Shown here piece by piece: positions 23,439 through 36,420 of a stretch of DNA of 64,000 nt. Position numbers and translations under genes: made by a program. How positions within the stretch are numbered: the stretch's first letter is position 1; each line of letters opens with the position of its first letter. Source of the DNA: Druceiella hillmani (lineage: Eukaryota > Arthropoda > Insecta > Lepidoptera > Hepialidae); NCBI GenBank assembly GCA_039881145.1, contig JAYKKI010000037.1, positions 17,735,001-17,799,000 of the forward strand. Direction: 5' to 3'. The notes under the pieces are model-generated. The model had not been told where the DNA came from and ran no database searches. It saw nothing but the letters and a program-made list of their open reading frames with translations.

Positions 23439-26400
23439 CCGGAGAAAATAATATCAAACGAACGATTTATGGTCGCACTTGATTTTGTATTTTTCTTATT
23501 TCATGACATGTTACTATTTTAATATCAGAAACAAATAAATATTTATTACTACTACTAGTACTAGTTATATAAATGAAAAATAAAATTAACTTAGTCAAGT
23601 GCTAATCAGTAGTAAAGGTAATTTGTTAATAAGTTTGTACTCCTCGCATGACATTACTTTAAAATTAATAAAGAAGTACAACCAAACTAAGGTGTTCTAG
23701 GTAATCGCTCGTTAAGTATTCATAAAATTTCATCCAAAGTAATTAAAATAAATTCTAACTTTTGCATTTACAACACTAAACTAATATGTCGCACAAAATT
23801 GTGGTTTACAATTAAACCTCAATTTATTTTGTTTACCTGGTTAACAAAGATTTTCTTACAAGTCAGTGTCACTTTCTTTACTCAACTGAATTGTATAATA
23901 ATTATTTATAAAACAATGTTAACACTTAACAGGGAATAGAAAGTATATAAAATTAGTATCCGCATCAAATATTGTTTACTCAGTGCATCTGTAATCTGAA
24001 TGATGGATGGTTGAATGATACTGCACGTACATTATGTACTCGTATGTTTAACATGTAATACAGTAGCAAAATATAATGTCCCATAAAACGGAGCAAGTTT
24101 ATTTATGAATAAATCAGTGTATTTGGACGGTGTTTTAATATTGGACAAAAATTGGTGTATTGGGGATTCCCTTCTTAACAAAACTTCGTGTCGATATATT
24201 GAGAACTGAGCATGGTAGAGTTGTCAAATTAAACTAGTATTGCCAAAATTCGAAATTCTTTTTCTACCAATACCTAAAACCAGTTTTTTGATGTTTCAAT
24301 ACCGGTGTTCAGGATTTACTCAAAAATCCGTTATTGTGATATTATCGAACACTTGTATCCATGCCCTACTCTGGATTGTGTGATGTTGAGATCACAAGGT
24401 TATATAAATTCATATAACGAATAGCGTGTAGGTCAAATAAGGAAATATTGCTTAATGGCAAATGTATCACTTGGCCTCTTTACTGATACTTTGGGTTAAA
24501 TTAGAAATAAATTGTGGTCTTTCATCTGAAAACATGTAGGTAGTACTTGATAGTAAAAATAGATTTTAAATATTAATGAATATGTCAAGAATTCTTTCAA
24601 CATGTAGTTTGTTAAAAATACCTTCATAACCAAAGACAGAAAATGTTGCTTTATTTTAATTGTTTAGTATCCATTTTGGGTAATTAATGGACATGTCTTA
24701 CAAATGTATTTTTTATGTATACGTAGCTAACTATGAAATTTTTAATGCACTCCAACTACTAATGTTCAACAAAATATGTATAAGTTTTCTCAGACTTTGT
24801 AACATCACGTATCATTTTAATCTTTCTTAAAAAATTTAGGTAAAGTGTTTATTTTTCATTTCACTGAAAAATATTCCTACTTTAAAATATTACTACTTTG
24901 TGGCTACGACAAATAATGTGCCGTGATGGAAGCGCCGTATAGCGAGAATTTATTGCGCAATTTACTCCGCAATTGAGGTCGCAGCACCACTGTCATTTCC
25001 TAAATATATAAGGTATACAGTTATTTTTCATTCTAGTAAAGTTTATTGTATAACTATGAATCGCAAATTTAATATTGATAAATAATATTAAACTTCATTT
25101 TATTTCGTTCGTTATTCTGTCAATTCAATTTTTGTTCAATTTTTGTTATAATACAATTTAACCTATAATTAAAAGAATGTATAGCTGTTCTTTCAAAATG
25201 GAGTTATTTTATTTTATAAGATTTAATATTTTGTCGTGTGGTTGGGAAATATTACGAAATATGTCATTTAATTTATAATTTTGTAAACTCTGATTTTAAA
25301 CGTAGAAGCCGCACTTTTGTGAAGAGATTCCCCTCTTTCTGCTGTCTCTATGTTTATCGGTCCAACATCTTTCATGTTATCAGTTACACGCATTTACCTC
25401 CAGAATGGTTTGTCAATGACGCTTGAAATATTCACTATTTATAACGTTGAAAAATAAATTTTCTTAAAAAAAATTAACACTAACACCTTTGAAAAGTATT
25501 AGAAAATCAGGTATCTCGAAAGCTTCATGAAGATCAAAAGATTAATTTCTTGAGCCGTATTTTTCTAGTGGACTAAGGGCATTGTCACATCTTCAAATAA
25601 CTTTTTCCGAATTTTTTTATTTCCTCATTTTGTTAAACTAATACATAGTCACAATGAAGATAACATAAATCTTATAATTATTGTTGCATAGAATTTATTC
25701 AAAAAATATTTTCTCAAGACAAATATTGCACATGTAAAAATAAACGAAATATTTTTATATTTTAGGCAAATATTTTAATATGGCCAATTAAATTATTAGT
25801 AGAAAGTAAAAATATTCATGCTCTAGTACCAAAATAATGACAAGAGACAAGAATTTAATTTAACAGAAGGCGTAATTTTAGAAGTAAAAAAAATTTCATG
25901 CGTTACGATCTAACTTTTTAAACAATTTAGATATGTTACATTTTTCAACTGTATTTGAGTTTGCGTGCTAAAAGGATAACCCAAAACGAACAAGTAGACA
26001 TTGTAATATTTAATTTTTTGTACGTTTAAGCTTTGCTTAATCGCTAAGATATTTTGAAAATTTTTGAATATTTTTCTTTATGAAATTTTCATCCGTCAGC
26101 ATATTCAATTTCAATTTACTTTTGCCTCTCTTTTTATCTCTTATTAAATAGATATGGAAAAAGTATGTGTCTTTAATTAACTCAATATGCTTAAATTTAC
26201 CTTATTGAATACCCTACCAGCTCAACAATAAACTTTGTATAATAGTACGTTAGGTATACATTCAAATTACGATGGCGTTATCACAAACAAAGCCGTGAAC
26301 AGCCTATATTCAGATTTAACGCCAATATTATACCCTTCAGAAAACATCAATATACCGTGGTTGCTTAAAGTCATCACGTTTACAATATAAAACTTGGGTG

Positions 26401-26750
26401 TGGCCAATATCAGTCAAGTTTTAAGGAAAAGAAAAGTAATAGAGATTTCGATATGATGTAAATAAAATCGAAAGGGGCAATTATAATTTTCGATAGGATA
26501 TTACAACCTATTAAAAATTTGTAAATGATACGACTATTAATTAAGGAGAAAAATCATACTACCAATATTACTTAAATACTCATTGGGTTTTTTATTAGCT
26601 TTATATACTATAATTCAAAGAGTTACAAAACTGATTTTGTCAAAATAATTGAAATGACTATTGCAATAGACTGCGTATACAAATTTTTTGAATGAAAATT
26701 TTTTATCGTCATCGTAAACTGAAGATGTACAAAATGGCAATTTAATCTTC

Positions 26751-26754
<4 letters not shown>
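23439..26754. other. AT-rich DNA, no gene seen
   Basis: No recognisable gene. A short CpG-containing patch occurs at about 24925-24995 (GGAAGCGCCGTATAGCGAG, TTGCGCAA), and CAATTTTTGTT is doubled near 25130-25150. Confidence 0.4.
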
Positions 26755-26795
<41 letters not shown>

Positions 26796-26818
26796 TGTAT
26801 GTATGTATGTATATATAA
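26755..26818. repeat. (AT)n microsatellite
   Basis: An AT run followed by a few GTAT units. Confidence 0.94.
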
Positions 26819-27103
26819 GCTATAGAAATATATTGAGAATTGTTGTAAGTGTAGAGACCTTGGAAAAGTTGTTTTAGGTACCGCGTTCAATTTTATATGA
26901 CGAGCTTGTTCTTAAATATTAACGATATTGTTAAAATAAGTATTTTTGAAACAAAATGCACTTATCTAAAATGGCGATTTTTTGACGTGTATTAGTCGCA
27001 ATTCCATAGGCAGAGGTATGTTTTTTTCTAAAAACTTCAAATGCAGGTTTAAAATAGACACGTAGTTTTATAAAAATAATGGATCTTTAAGGAAACTTCA
27101 AGG

Positions 27104-27151
27104 AAGTTATTGGACATAGCACTTACGAAGCTATTGGACATGGCACTTGCA
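27104..27151. repeat. 24-bp tandem duplication
   Basis: AAGTTATTGGACATAGCACT... at 27104-27127 is repeated at 27128-27151 with about four differences, so it is older than the exact duplication at 22.4 kb. Confidence 0.85.
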
Positions 27152-27441
27152 AAATGTTTTTTGACTCCTTCGTATTGATATAATTAAATATCATTTATAT
27201 AATAATTTAGTTGCCCAAGTTGTACATTAAAGTATAATTAATATGTTGTCCTTTCTCTATTAACCAATGTATCTGCGGCGTTTAAGAAAAAAAAACCTGT
27301 CAAGAACGGATAGAAACCGTACTTCGAGACTTAAATACCGTTTCGCCACTTTAGTATTTCTATTAAACTATTTAATATTTTACAATGTCATTAAATTCCC
27401 GACTGCATTTTTCAAAACGTGTTTATTAAAGAAAAAAAAAA

Positions 27442-27443
27442 AC

Positions 27444-27478
<35 letters not shown>

Positions 27479-27484
27479 AATGTG

Positions 27485-27558
<74 letters not shown>

Positions 27559-27580
27559 TATGTATATATATATACATATA
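27442..27580. repeat. Compound (AT)n/(GTAT)n microsatellite
   Basis: About 140 bases of AT with GTGTGTG and TACATAT interruptions. Open frames on both strands (Tyr-Ile runs) are artefacts. Confidence 0.95.
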
Positions 27581-29754
27581 ACATCCACGATAATCTTTAT
27601 TTTTACTGTAATCTTCTAGTAAGTTTAAACCGACCCTATTTTTTATTATTTTTGATTCACTAGTTTTAAAAGGGTTTGCAGCTTAATTTTCAAAAATGTT
27701 TTCGAATATATATTCCAAAATATGGAAAATAAATATAACGGTATTTACTTAGCAATTAAAAAGTTTTGTTAAGTTTCTTAAAAATATTTATTATTATTTA
27801 ATAATTAATAAATTTGTTATCACAATTGTAAATTCGCCTCGTTATTAGAATCAACCGAACATCGAACATCAAATTCTGCAGCGTCATCCAACATTTTGGA
27901 TACGTATGAAGCAGGAACGAGACTTGGCTTCACTATCAGCCTCTTTTGAGGATATAATCTGATGAATGGAAAGTCCAGTGAAATGCGCCAAGAAAAACAT
28001 GGTTGAGACAAATTAAGGTTAACCTCACGAAACGAAGGATTAACTTATATTAAACGAACGTGGAAGTTTCTAACCGATAAAAGAGGAGGGACATTTGTCC
28101 TTCAAATAAATGTACCCAAAGTATAAAAATGAATTTTCTTTTTTCATATATATTTTTTTTTAATTTTGGTGTAACTTAAATATTTTTCTATGAAATTTGA
28201 AGAAGTAAATTGTGTTTTTAAATACCCCGCATTATTAATACCGATGTAATGCATAATTGTGAAACAATAGTTATAGAGAAACCTATTAAAACTGTGATGA
28301 TACTTTAAATATATACGGTGAAAGCTACAAATCGGTGGCTACCTGATAAAAGCTTGGTATTTACCAGAACTTATCCAATTTAATAACCGTACCTGTTTGC
28401 AAGATGAAGTTTTCATAACTATTTGTAAGGGAAAGTTATAAAAAACTCAAAATATCTCTATTTGTTCAAGAATGTTAAAGAGTATGCTCTCATAAATATA
28501 TATGCTAGTGTGGAAAAGTTGCCTCCACCCAAAAATTATGACAAAAGCGAGAATTTAAAATCCATGATCACCCTAGTTCTTTTAGAAATTCGGGAGCCTA
28601 TTTTGAGAATCATGACATTATTAAACCTGTGAAAAACGTACTAGGCCATATACTGACATAAAGAATAAAAATTTAAACATCATGACATTAGTTTGATTGA
28701 CATAAATAAGTGAATGGAACACTTCTTAATTTAGATGTTTAAAATTTCCTTGTAGCCAAGTACGTACGGAATCCTCCTAGTGAGAATTTTACTTGGATTT
28801 AAGTGGTTTTTTAATAAATTAAATACTATTTTATCATATAAACACCATTTAATCTTTTAGTGGAAATTTGAATAACTTGATGAAAGGTTAATTTTGTTAT
28901 ATTGCCTACCTATTACTACATGGCCTTTTTGGAATATCTGACTACCTAATATGAGAAGGTATAGATATGAAATAGATAACTAGGGAGATTTTCGTTAATG
29001 ATTGTATTAAAATCCACAATTACTTGTGCAATTTTTCATTGCATTATTTTAAAAAATTAATGGTATATTGTGTGAATATGTTATATATTTGTAAATAATT
29101 AAACTTGATTTTGATCTAAGCTTAAAAAACATGTGAAACTCTCTAATTGGCAAATTGTAATATGTTTTTTCCATCGCATGAATTAACATCAAAATAATAT
29201 GTTGACGCTTCATGAGATTTTAATTGTAAAATTTTAATATTGCAATTATTATTAAATTATTTTTATATTTGCATTCAGTAACTTTAAGTGACTCACGGTC
29301 AATAAGATCATCAGTGCTTTTTATTTCCAATTTGTGACATTATGGCCATGCATTTTAATTTCAGTTTAATACTCTGTTTTGAATCCTTTTAAAACCTACT
29401 TACGTTTTTAAATCCATATACCAATTACTGTCAATTACACACAATCATTACACACAATCACAGTCAGGGTAGCGGTTAAGGTGGTCCTTCCCAGATTATA
29501 TATAAACAAATAAAACTTTTCACATTTAAGACGGATTCTACATTTACATACATTCTATAAGTTATGAGGATAGCATTTATTATGGCGTTACGTCAAATCA
29601 AACAGTTCCCCCCTTTGATTTATATTGTGACGGTCGTACATCTTATATTGTGACGGTCACCAGCTTGTTTTGTAAATAAATTCATGCATATTTATTTTAA
29701 TTGTAAATACACTAGATTTAATTTGGTGTTTCGAAGTAGCCAAGTTCGGAATAA
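27581..29754. other. AT-rich DNA, no gene confirmed
   Basis: A 63-codon minus-strand frame at 27820-28011 has protein-like composition but no recognised domain. A 16-base direct repeat with a 23-base period lies at 29620-29658. Otherwise nothing is supportable. Confidence 0.4.
29620..29658. repeat. Short direct repeat, 23-base period
   Basis: TTATATTGTGACGGTC occurs exactly at 29620-29635 and 29643-29658, just upstream of the start of the large duplicated unit. Confidence 0.9.
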
Positions 29755-30574
29755 TATCAGTATTTCATTCTTTATTTATTAAAAACCTTATAAAAAACGT
29801 ATTTTTTTTAAATATGAATAATCTGTTAGATACCAGCGAAATCTCATTACGGGGATTCTGTATTTACTCAGGTACAATTAAAAGTTTAAACATTTAAGAA
29901 TACGCAGTACGTCCATTCGAATATTTACGAATATTAATATTATTTTTCATCACGTATGTGTATTGCCTACTTGGTTTTTCACAGGAGCAAAGTCATTATA
30001 AATTTCTCAAACATTGTTCAAAAGATTTTGGGAGAAAGAAGTAATAATAAATAAATGGTTATCATCACATAGATGATTTTTCAGCGACAATTTTTCTCAA
30101 TTATTCACCAAATGAAAAAGTAATTGCCGAAAATTTTCATTGTTTTTAGGGATAATACTTTTTTATCACGCTTTTATTAGCTTTACTTGTATGTATGAAT
30201 GAATGTAAAGGAATTTTACAATTAAATTTTCACCCGTTTTCAGACGTCAGAATTATTGAACATTTTGGACACGTATCAAGAACCGATTAAAATACAAAAA
30301 ATTAATCATAACAAAAACCCTAAAAAGGCCTTTTTTATTCTCAAAAAAAAAATTGTAAATGTAAAATTTCATGTTATTTGCAAAAGGGATTAAATTATAA
30401 TTTAAAAACCAAAAAAACGCGGTTTTGAAGCAATATAAAATAAAAATTTTAAAAAATCTTTAAACATTTAAATTTTTCTAAAGCGAAATTTTTCTCAAAA
30501 CTCGGCATAACTTAATTATTTGGATAAGTTTAAAATAAAAATAAAGTAATTCACCCAAAAATTAACATTAGTTT

Positions 30575-30670
30575 AAAAAGAGCGTGGGGTGCTTGATGTC
30601 GGTTTTCATTAATATTTTTATCGATAAAGTCATTATGAAAACAAAAATCGGAGCACCTCACGCTTTTTTT
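30575..30670. repeat. Imperfect hairpin of about 96 bases
   Basis: AAAAAGAGCGTGGGGTGCT at the left pairs with AGCACCTCACGCTTTTTTT at the right, and GTTTTCATTAAT pairs with ATTATGAAAAC further in. The counterpart in copy 2 (about 48061-48180) keeps the left phrase GGGTGCTTGATATCGGTT but has lost much of the right arm. Confidence 0.7.
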
Positions 30671-32222
30671 ATTTGAGAGTTAATTTGTTTGTCAATTAAT
30701 TTATTATTATTTTAAGCTCATTAAGAAATTAATATGCCGATTTGTGACACTTCTTCTCACTCCTGACAAAAATCTTATATTTAAATATTATTTTTGTTCA
30801 TATTTGTTAAAGCGTGCTTTTTTGTTCCATTAAACTATAATTTTATTTATTACAAATATTTAAAAGAAATGAAGATTATGTTGCAATATTACTTAAAGGA
30901 GCCCTTTTCCATATTATTTATTGTGTACTGTAACATTACCTGTTAACAATATATGAACATTTTTTTCCGTATTTTTCTACACTGTTTAATACATTTATGA
31001 ATTTAATCAACTCCATAATATAGATTAAATAAGTTATTTGATATTAAAATTAGAAGCAAATCTTACTGGATTTGAAAGCAAGACACTTCATTGCTCTAGT
31101 TCCTACCATTCAGTTATGAAAATCGGTCGGTAAGTAGAAACATGTTATATATGTCACTCAAAAAATTATATGAATTTTAGATGGGGCAAATAAAGAATAG
31201 TTTTTTTTAATTGCATTTATTGCAATGATTAAAAATTTCATATTTCTGAGACATTCACGAAATTTCTATACTTGTATAAGACTCGTTAGACAATGTATTT
31301 GCATGGTTAATAATAAAATTAATATTCACAGGTAGTTTAATTGATATATTATAAACCTTTAAATGTTTGTATGTATCTGAGTCGGAACTTAATAAGTTTT
31401 ATCTATTTGAGACGTATGAAAATTTATAAGTAAATGCTATTTTAGAGATCTGAAAAAAAAACAAAAGTATTTTTTCAACTTTTCAGTATAAACTCAGACA
31501 CCATAAAATATCATCGCACAGCTCTTGCAAGGCCAACCGATGAACCCTTTTTATTGAATTTGAAAATTACTGGATGAAAAATTGCGATCTTTATTAGAAA
31601 CAAAAAATATACATAAAAAAATTATCGAAAATTTCCCAAGTATTATATGAAATAATTTCATTAGCATTTCAGTAACATTATTTCCTTCAAATAAATTGAC
31701 TAAAACTACAATAAAGCGTCTTACAATATCTGATTGGAAGAGAGTATCGGAAAAAATAAATATGAAAATTTTACAATTCGTATCATGGCGCTTGAAATCC
31801 TTTTTTTGATAAACGCATTTCCTTTTACTGCAGTATAGTTTAAATTAGTTATATAGGAATTGACAGCATATTTTATTAATTTTAGAAATTTAATAATTAT
31901 CCTATGTATTAAGGTACGGATTTTAAGAAATATATTAGTACTTTTCACGGATGTACATTGTAACGTTATGTAATGTTATATATATTTTTATTCACAAATT
32001 GAACAGTTATTATTTCTTCAGTCGATTGAGTCGAATGAGCCCTAAATTTATTTAATTAAATCCAAGAGATAAATTACATTATGTAAAACTTGGAAGTCCT
32101 TCTTATTAGAATAACACAACTATCGAATAACACGCAAATTAGTTATTACATGAGGGAATTGCTAAAAGACAGAATTTCGTGGATGCTTCCCAGAGGACCA
32201 ACAATGAGCTGTGCAGTTTCAG

Positions 32223-32300
32223 TGTTATGCATGTGGAAGTCAGCAGCTTTCGTACAAAGAGACCAAAGCAGGAGCTGAACGTTTACAAAGTGGTACTACA
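32223..32300 (+). other. Candidate exon beginning CYACGSQ
   Basis: After TTTCAG, a plausible splice acceptor ending at 32222, the frame reads CYACGSQQLSYKETKAGAER. The duplicate at 50209 also follows TTTTCAG and keeps CYACGSQQLLYKETK, with only one or two base changes in the first 45 bases. That is better than the flanks. A Cys-Tyr-x-Cys start right after an acceptor is typical of Ly6/quiver-type secreted proteins, but no further Cys follows in this frame and no donor is certain. Function is not established. Confidence 0.25.
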
Positions 32301-32574
32301 GCGTACTCAACTGCAAAGAAACGTAATAGATACTCATTTTATCGAGTACAAAAGGGAGCGATAAAAGAGAGAGGAAATAAACGAGGAAACCATTAAGCGT
32401 GGCTTAGATGGTTCCTAGTTGCTAAAAAGTATTGCGGCGTAAATTTTTTTTAACTCATAATTTTAATTATTCTTATATTGTACTCAGAATAATTATAATT
32501 ATTATAAATAAACATTCTCTGAAATGGAATACGTATTATACGAAATAAATGATGCGTTCTTTTAGATTGGGTAC

Positions 32575-32870
32575 AAATTATGCTGACAGTACGAATAAAG
32601 TACTACAGGTCTTGACTTTGAGGCACTTTATTTTCCTAACCGTTGTTGATTGTTATAATTACTTATTTTTCGCAGTAAGTGGCTGAAATTTATTGACGGG
32701 ATGTTGGAAATTGCGTTCAGTATTGCCTTTCTTTCTTCTCTTTTGATTGCTTTAGACTTACAAGTTGCTTGTTAGTGCACTTCGACCACTTAGTGTAATA
32801 TCAACACGGGTTTTTATATATTTTTCCCTCTTATGCTGTATACACCCAAAATTGTGAATTATTATATAAG
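32575..32870 (+). other. Conserved block between duplicates
   Basis: This stretch aligns closely with about 50587-50880. After CTTTAG (copy 1) or CTTCAG (copy 2), both copies read TYKLLVSALR in the same frame and then a hydrophobic run, but a 4-base indel before it and a 1-base indel after it break a shared longer frame. It could be an old exon, or non-coding DNA that has suffered fewer indels. Confidence 0.3.
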
Positions 32871-33079
32871 TTAAGGAACATGTTTTAATTTTAAAATCTT
32901 CAACTTCCTTAAATTAAGTTTATATTCGTCCTTGTGTATTAATTATTTCATTTCATTTGTGTAAAGTGTAATTTGAAAGATTAAATTTACTTCTGTTCAT
33001 TTTTCTGTAGTTTATGACACAATTTACAGAAAAGTTTGTTATTTTATACCAGTGTCACTTCAATGAAATATAGCAGTAA

Positions 33080-34005
33080 ATTTAAATAATTTCAATTAAT
33101 CCATTCAATTCTTCTTTTTCTTATTATACCTCTATTAATAGAACTACTGATCAAAAATAATTTTTTTATAGAAGTCAACGCTTTGTCTTAATATTTTCTA
33201 TTAATACTTTGACAAAACATGATATATTTGTCTTGTTCCAATATTTAAAATTTGACGTTTTTTTTCTGTTATATTTAATTAAAAAAAAAAACAAGTAAAA
33301 TATAGTTCAGATAGCGCCAAGGTGCATCTATAATTTTTTATTCTTAAAACTCACGATTGTGGAAATGATTTTGCATCACATCAAATAAATTATTAGAGAT
33401 ATAACATGACAGTGAAAAGGCTTCTTTTAATTTAAATTTACCCGTGCTATTCCTTAAAGTTTCATACCTAGAAAGTAAAAACAGAATTCTTACGGCGAGA
33501 TTTAACATTCCATCTAAGTGTCTGTCATGACTACTTTTTTCACCATCGATTTTTGGTTTGCCACAGCTATGGAATTATTGCTCTCTACTTGAGACTTGGC
33601 ATAGTTTTAGAATCGTTCGCATCGGCTCGCAATTTCCAGTAAAATAAAAAGTTAAATATTTCGTCTTTGCTCAAAATAGGGTCCAAAAATACGAAATAAA
33701 ATTTCGAAGTTAATTAGTAATATTAAATAAATATATAATAGAAGGATTGGTTTCCATTATCCAAAGTTAGTTTTCTTTTAATTTTAGACGATTTTTTTTG
33801 ACTTCAGAAATAAAAGCTTAGAAATTTTCAAAAATATTATACGTATTATTATCGCCAAAGTACGCTGGTAAAAACCACGAATAATATATGCTAATAGACG
33901 ATCTAGTTTACTTTCTGAGTAAAGTAAGACGAATATTAATAGTGTTTGAGAAAGGAAATTAAATTACTAATTACAATCCCTCTCCGACGTGTTAATTTCT
34001 AAATC
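33080..34005. other. Segment present only in copy 1
   Basis: Copy 2 passes directly from the match at 33060 to the match at 34010 (its positions about 52110-52145), so these roughly 930 bases are an insertion here or a deletion there. The middle (33480-33640) is less AT-rich than its surroundings. I recognise no domain. Confidence 0.5.
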
Positions 34006-35353
34006 ATAATCAGCTAGATATGTATAAATAAATAGACTGAATATAAAATATTAACTTGTAAGTCTATATTTCCGCCACATACAATTATTATATAACAATT
34101 GTAATTAAATTTTTTAACTATTGTCCTTGCATGTGTTACAGGTTGTCTACGTTAAACGTCCGATGGTGAGAGACCGCGATATGATATCCACCATATTTAA
34201 CATACGAAGCGTGATGGTGCTAGTAATTAAAATATATTTTACTGTTTTTAATAAAATTCTATTGGTTTTTTCAATATCTTCCGTTTCTATTACTCTCATT
34301 TCTAGGTTACAAAGTATATTCATTGTGTATCAAATTAAGGAAAACGGTTAGTATGATTTCGTATTAGATTAAGAAATACAAAAGTGTTAGCCGTCTTATA
34401 ACCATCCAAATAATTATCATCCACCACATTTTTATTATTAAAATTTGGTGAATGATAATTTTTATTATTCAAAAAGTAAATGAAGTCACGCATCACATGT
34501 TCACACTTGGTGGGTAGTTATGTACTTATGTCGTTATGTATGTAATAATGTAGTTATATACTTACCTAAGTGTGATTTTTTTCATTTGGGACACCCGACA
34601 ATTACATCCAAAATTTGTTTGCACTAAAAAGCAACATATTCACTAATTTCACTTACTCGAGAAGGTATTACAAAAATAAAAAAAACCACTGATACGCATT
34701 ATGTGTACTGCCATTCTAAAAAAATAACCAAATCCCCAAAAAGATTCAAAAGTTCTGATTAGTTTAACAGGTGTTTGTATTGTTTGAGTGCCTTATCAAA
34801 TAATAAATAAATTATGCAAATTTATTTTGAAGTCGTTATTGAAACGAGGCTAATATTGTTACCACTATAATCACAAAGAAGCAAACATTGAATTATCTAA
34901 ACGATAAAAGAAACAATAGCGTATTAAGAGTTATTCTAATAAGTTTATTTTACAAACCAATATTATTGTAACCTGAGATATTTGAAAGAGATATGGACTA
35001 TAAAGATTTTTAAGTGGAAAAACCTTTAATTTACGAATTGTAAACAACTGTAATCTTGAAAATGAACGCATATTTTATGGCTTATCCTTCTCTTTTTTTA
35101 TAATTTTCTTTTGTAAACTATGTGAATGAAAGGAATAATTACAAAACTTAAATACCCCATCGCATTGCTAAGGATGATGATATTGCTACATTCTTTACCT
35201 TTATAAAAAGAAAGAAAGATATAAATTGATACATTTCCTGGTTTTTTTAAAGTTTAGAAAAAAAATAATAAGATTTAAAAAAAAAGGTGTATTTGCAATC
35301 TGTCCATGACTCATATTACGGATTGTAGTGACCGTATTAAATTAAGATAAATA

Positions 35354-35424
35354 TATGAGCGTGCATGTATGTGTGTGCACATACATACACGCACGCACGC
35401 ACGCACACACGCACACGCACGCAC
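35354..35424. repeat. (CGCA/CA)n simple repeat
   Basis: GTGCATGTATGTGTGTGCAC turns into ACGC and CACACG units; alternating purine-pyrimidine. Confidence 0.92.
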
Positions 35425-35521
35425 TTTTTCTGTCATAAACAGGGGAATACGTAATTCAAGTCAGTTTGATCCTCCGAGTAACATTTTCGCAAATGAAATT
35501 AAATCAATAATACACGAGGAC

Positions 35522-35637
35522 GAGAATTCACTTGGATTACGAGGGTTGAGCATGAAAAAACTAAGAGATATTTCTTAATTTTATTAATAATAAGGATGAA
35601 TTTTAAAAAAAAGTTAATCATTCGACGATATAATATT
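35522..35637 (+). repeat. 115-base dispersed repeat, first copy
   Basis: It matches 37425-37537 in the same orientation; both contain GAATTCACTTGGA, then TACGAGGGTTGAG, AGAGATATTTCTTAATTT and AATAATAAGG or GATAATAAGG. The second copy is missing from its place in the duplicated unit, so the repeat is mobile or was copied locally. Confidence 0.75.
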
Positions 35638-35737
35638 AAAATATTGCAAAATGAAGATAGGTATAATTATCGTTAACTTTAACTCTTTGAGAAGTGGTGC
35701 AATCGAGAGGTGGTGAATCAGAAGATGGTGAGAAAAT

Positions 35738-35844
35738 TCGATGTGCCATGCTTTCCGTACCTTGAATATAGTGAATTGCAATGAGTTAATAATAAACTCA
35801 TTGCAATTTACGATATTCAAGGTACGAAATGCATGGCACATCGA
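35738..35844. repeat. Long hairpin, 50-bp arms and 7-base loop
   Basis: The arm 35738-35787 (starting TCGATGTGCCATGC) is inverted at 35795-35844 with about four mismatches. It lies in a segment absent from copy 2, so it may have arisen after the large duplication. Confidence 0.9.
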
Positions 35845-36189
35845 CTTTACTCACACTTAGGTTTTTTTATTGAGGTATATATTCTTCATATGCCTGTATA
35901 TAATCAGTCCAATGTTATGAACATTAGAATTTTTTATTTCTAATAAAATTTCAATCGGTAAGCCTATGTGCATGTAGTTAATAAAGGTGTCCAAAATATA
36001 ATTGCAGAAAAACTAGACACACTTTATAAGAATGAAATACATAAGAAATTATTTCATTGATTTGATTCAGTCGGAACAAGAAAATACATATCAAGTCAAT
36101 TTTTGGGAAAAAATTTATTGCACATGCTTTTATTACTATATTAATAAGAAAATATTGCTCGCGCAAAATTTCAAATAAATAAAAACATC

Positions 36190-36420
36190 AAAAGCAGTTC
36201 AGCGCAGTTCCATATTCAATAAAGTCATCGTAGAGCTTAAGCAGTCAAAACTGAAACTCGCGACTTGTTCAATAAATTATAACGCACGGCTTATGAAACG
36301 CGTGAATTTTATTTTAAATGTTAGTCGAAGGATCAAGTCGACATGAAATATTTGTTCTCTTATTCATGGAATTATTCGAAGAAAAGTTATTTGGTAAACG
36401 GAGATAAAAAATTAGATATC
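36190..36420. other. Conserved block A, copy 1
   Basis: This is one of the best-preserved parts of the large duplication (counterpart 52620-52850). It contains GCGACTTGTTCAATAAATTA at 36260 and AAGAAAAGTTATTTGG about 118 bases later. The same two phrases, at similar spacing, occur in block B (40385-40620) and in both duplicates. No strand has a shared open frame, so it is probably regulatory DNA or an old repeat rather than an exon. Confidence 0.45.

Larger units (their letters stand above)
34360..35940. other. Segment present only in copy 1, about 1.6 kb
   Basis: Copy 2 has only about 150 bases between the matching flanks (52290-52440). The segment holds a CA/CGCA tract (35354-35424), one copy of a 115-base repeat (35522-35637) and a long hairpin (35738-35844). 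No transposase or reverse transcriptase reading is visible. Confidence 0.5.

Noticed and set aside
27380..27663. Tyr-Ile-rich open frames on both strands
   Set aside because: They come from the AT microsatellite at 27442-27580.
27820..28011. 63-codon minus-strand frame with balanced composition
   Set aside because: No domain, no splice context and no duplicate to compare, so there is not enough support for a gene.
34142..34165. 24-base microexon between TTACAG and GTGAGA in copy 1
   Set aside because: Splice-like signals are common by chance, and both are lost in copy 2; too short to judge.
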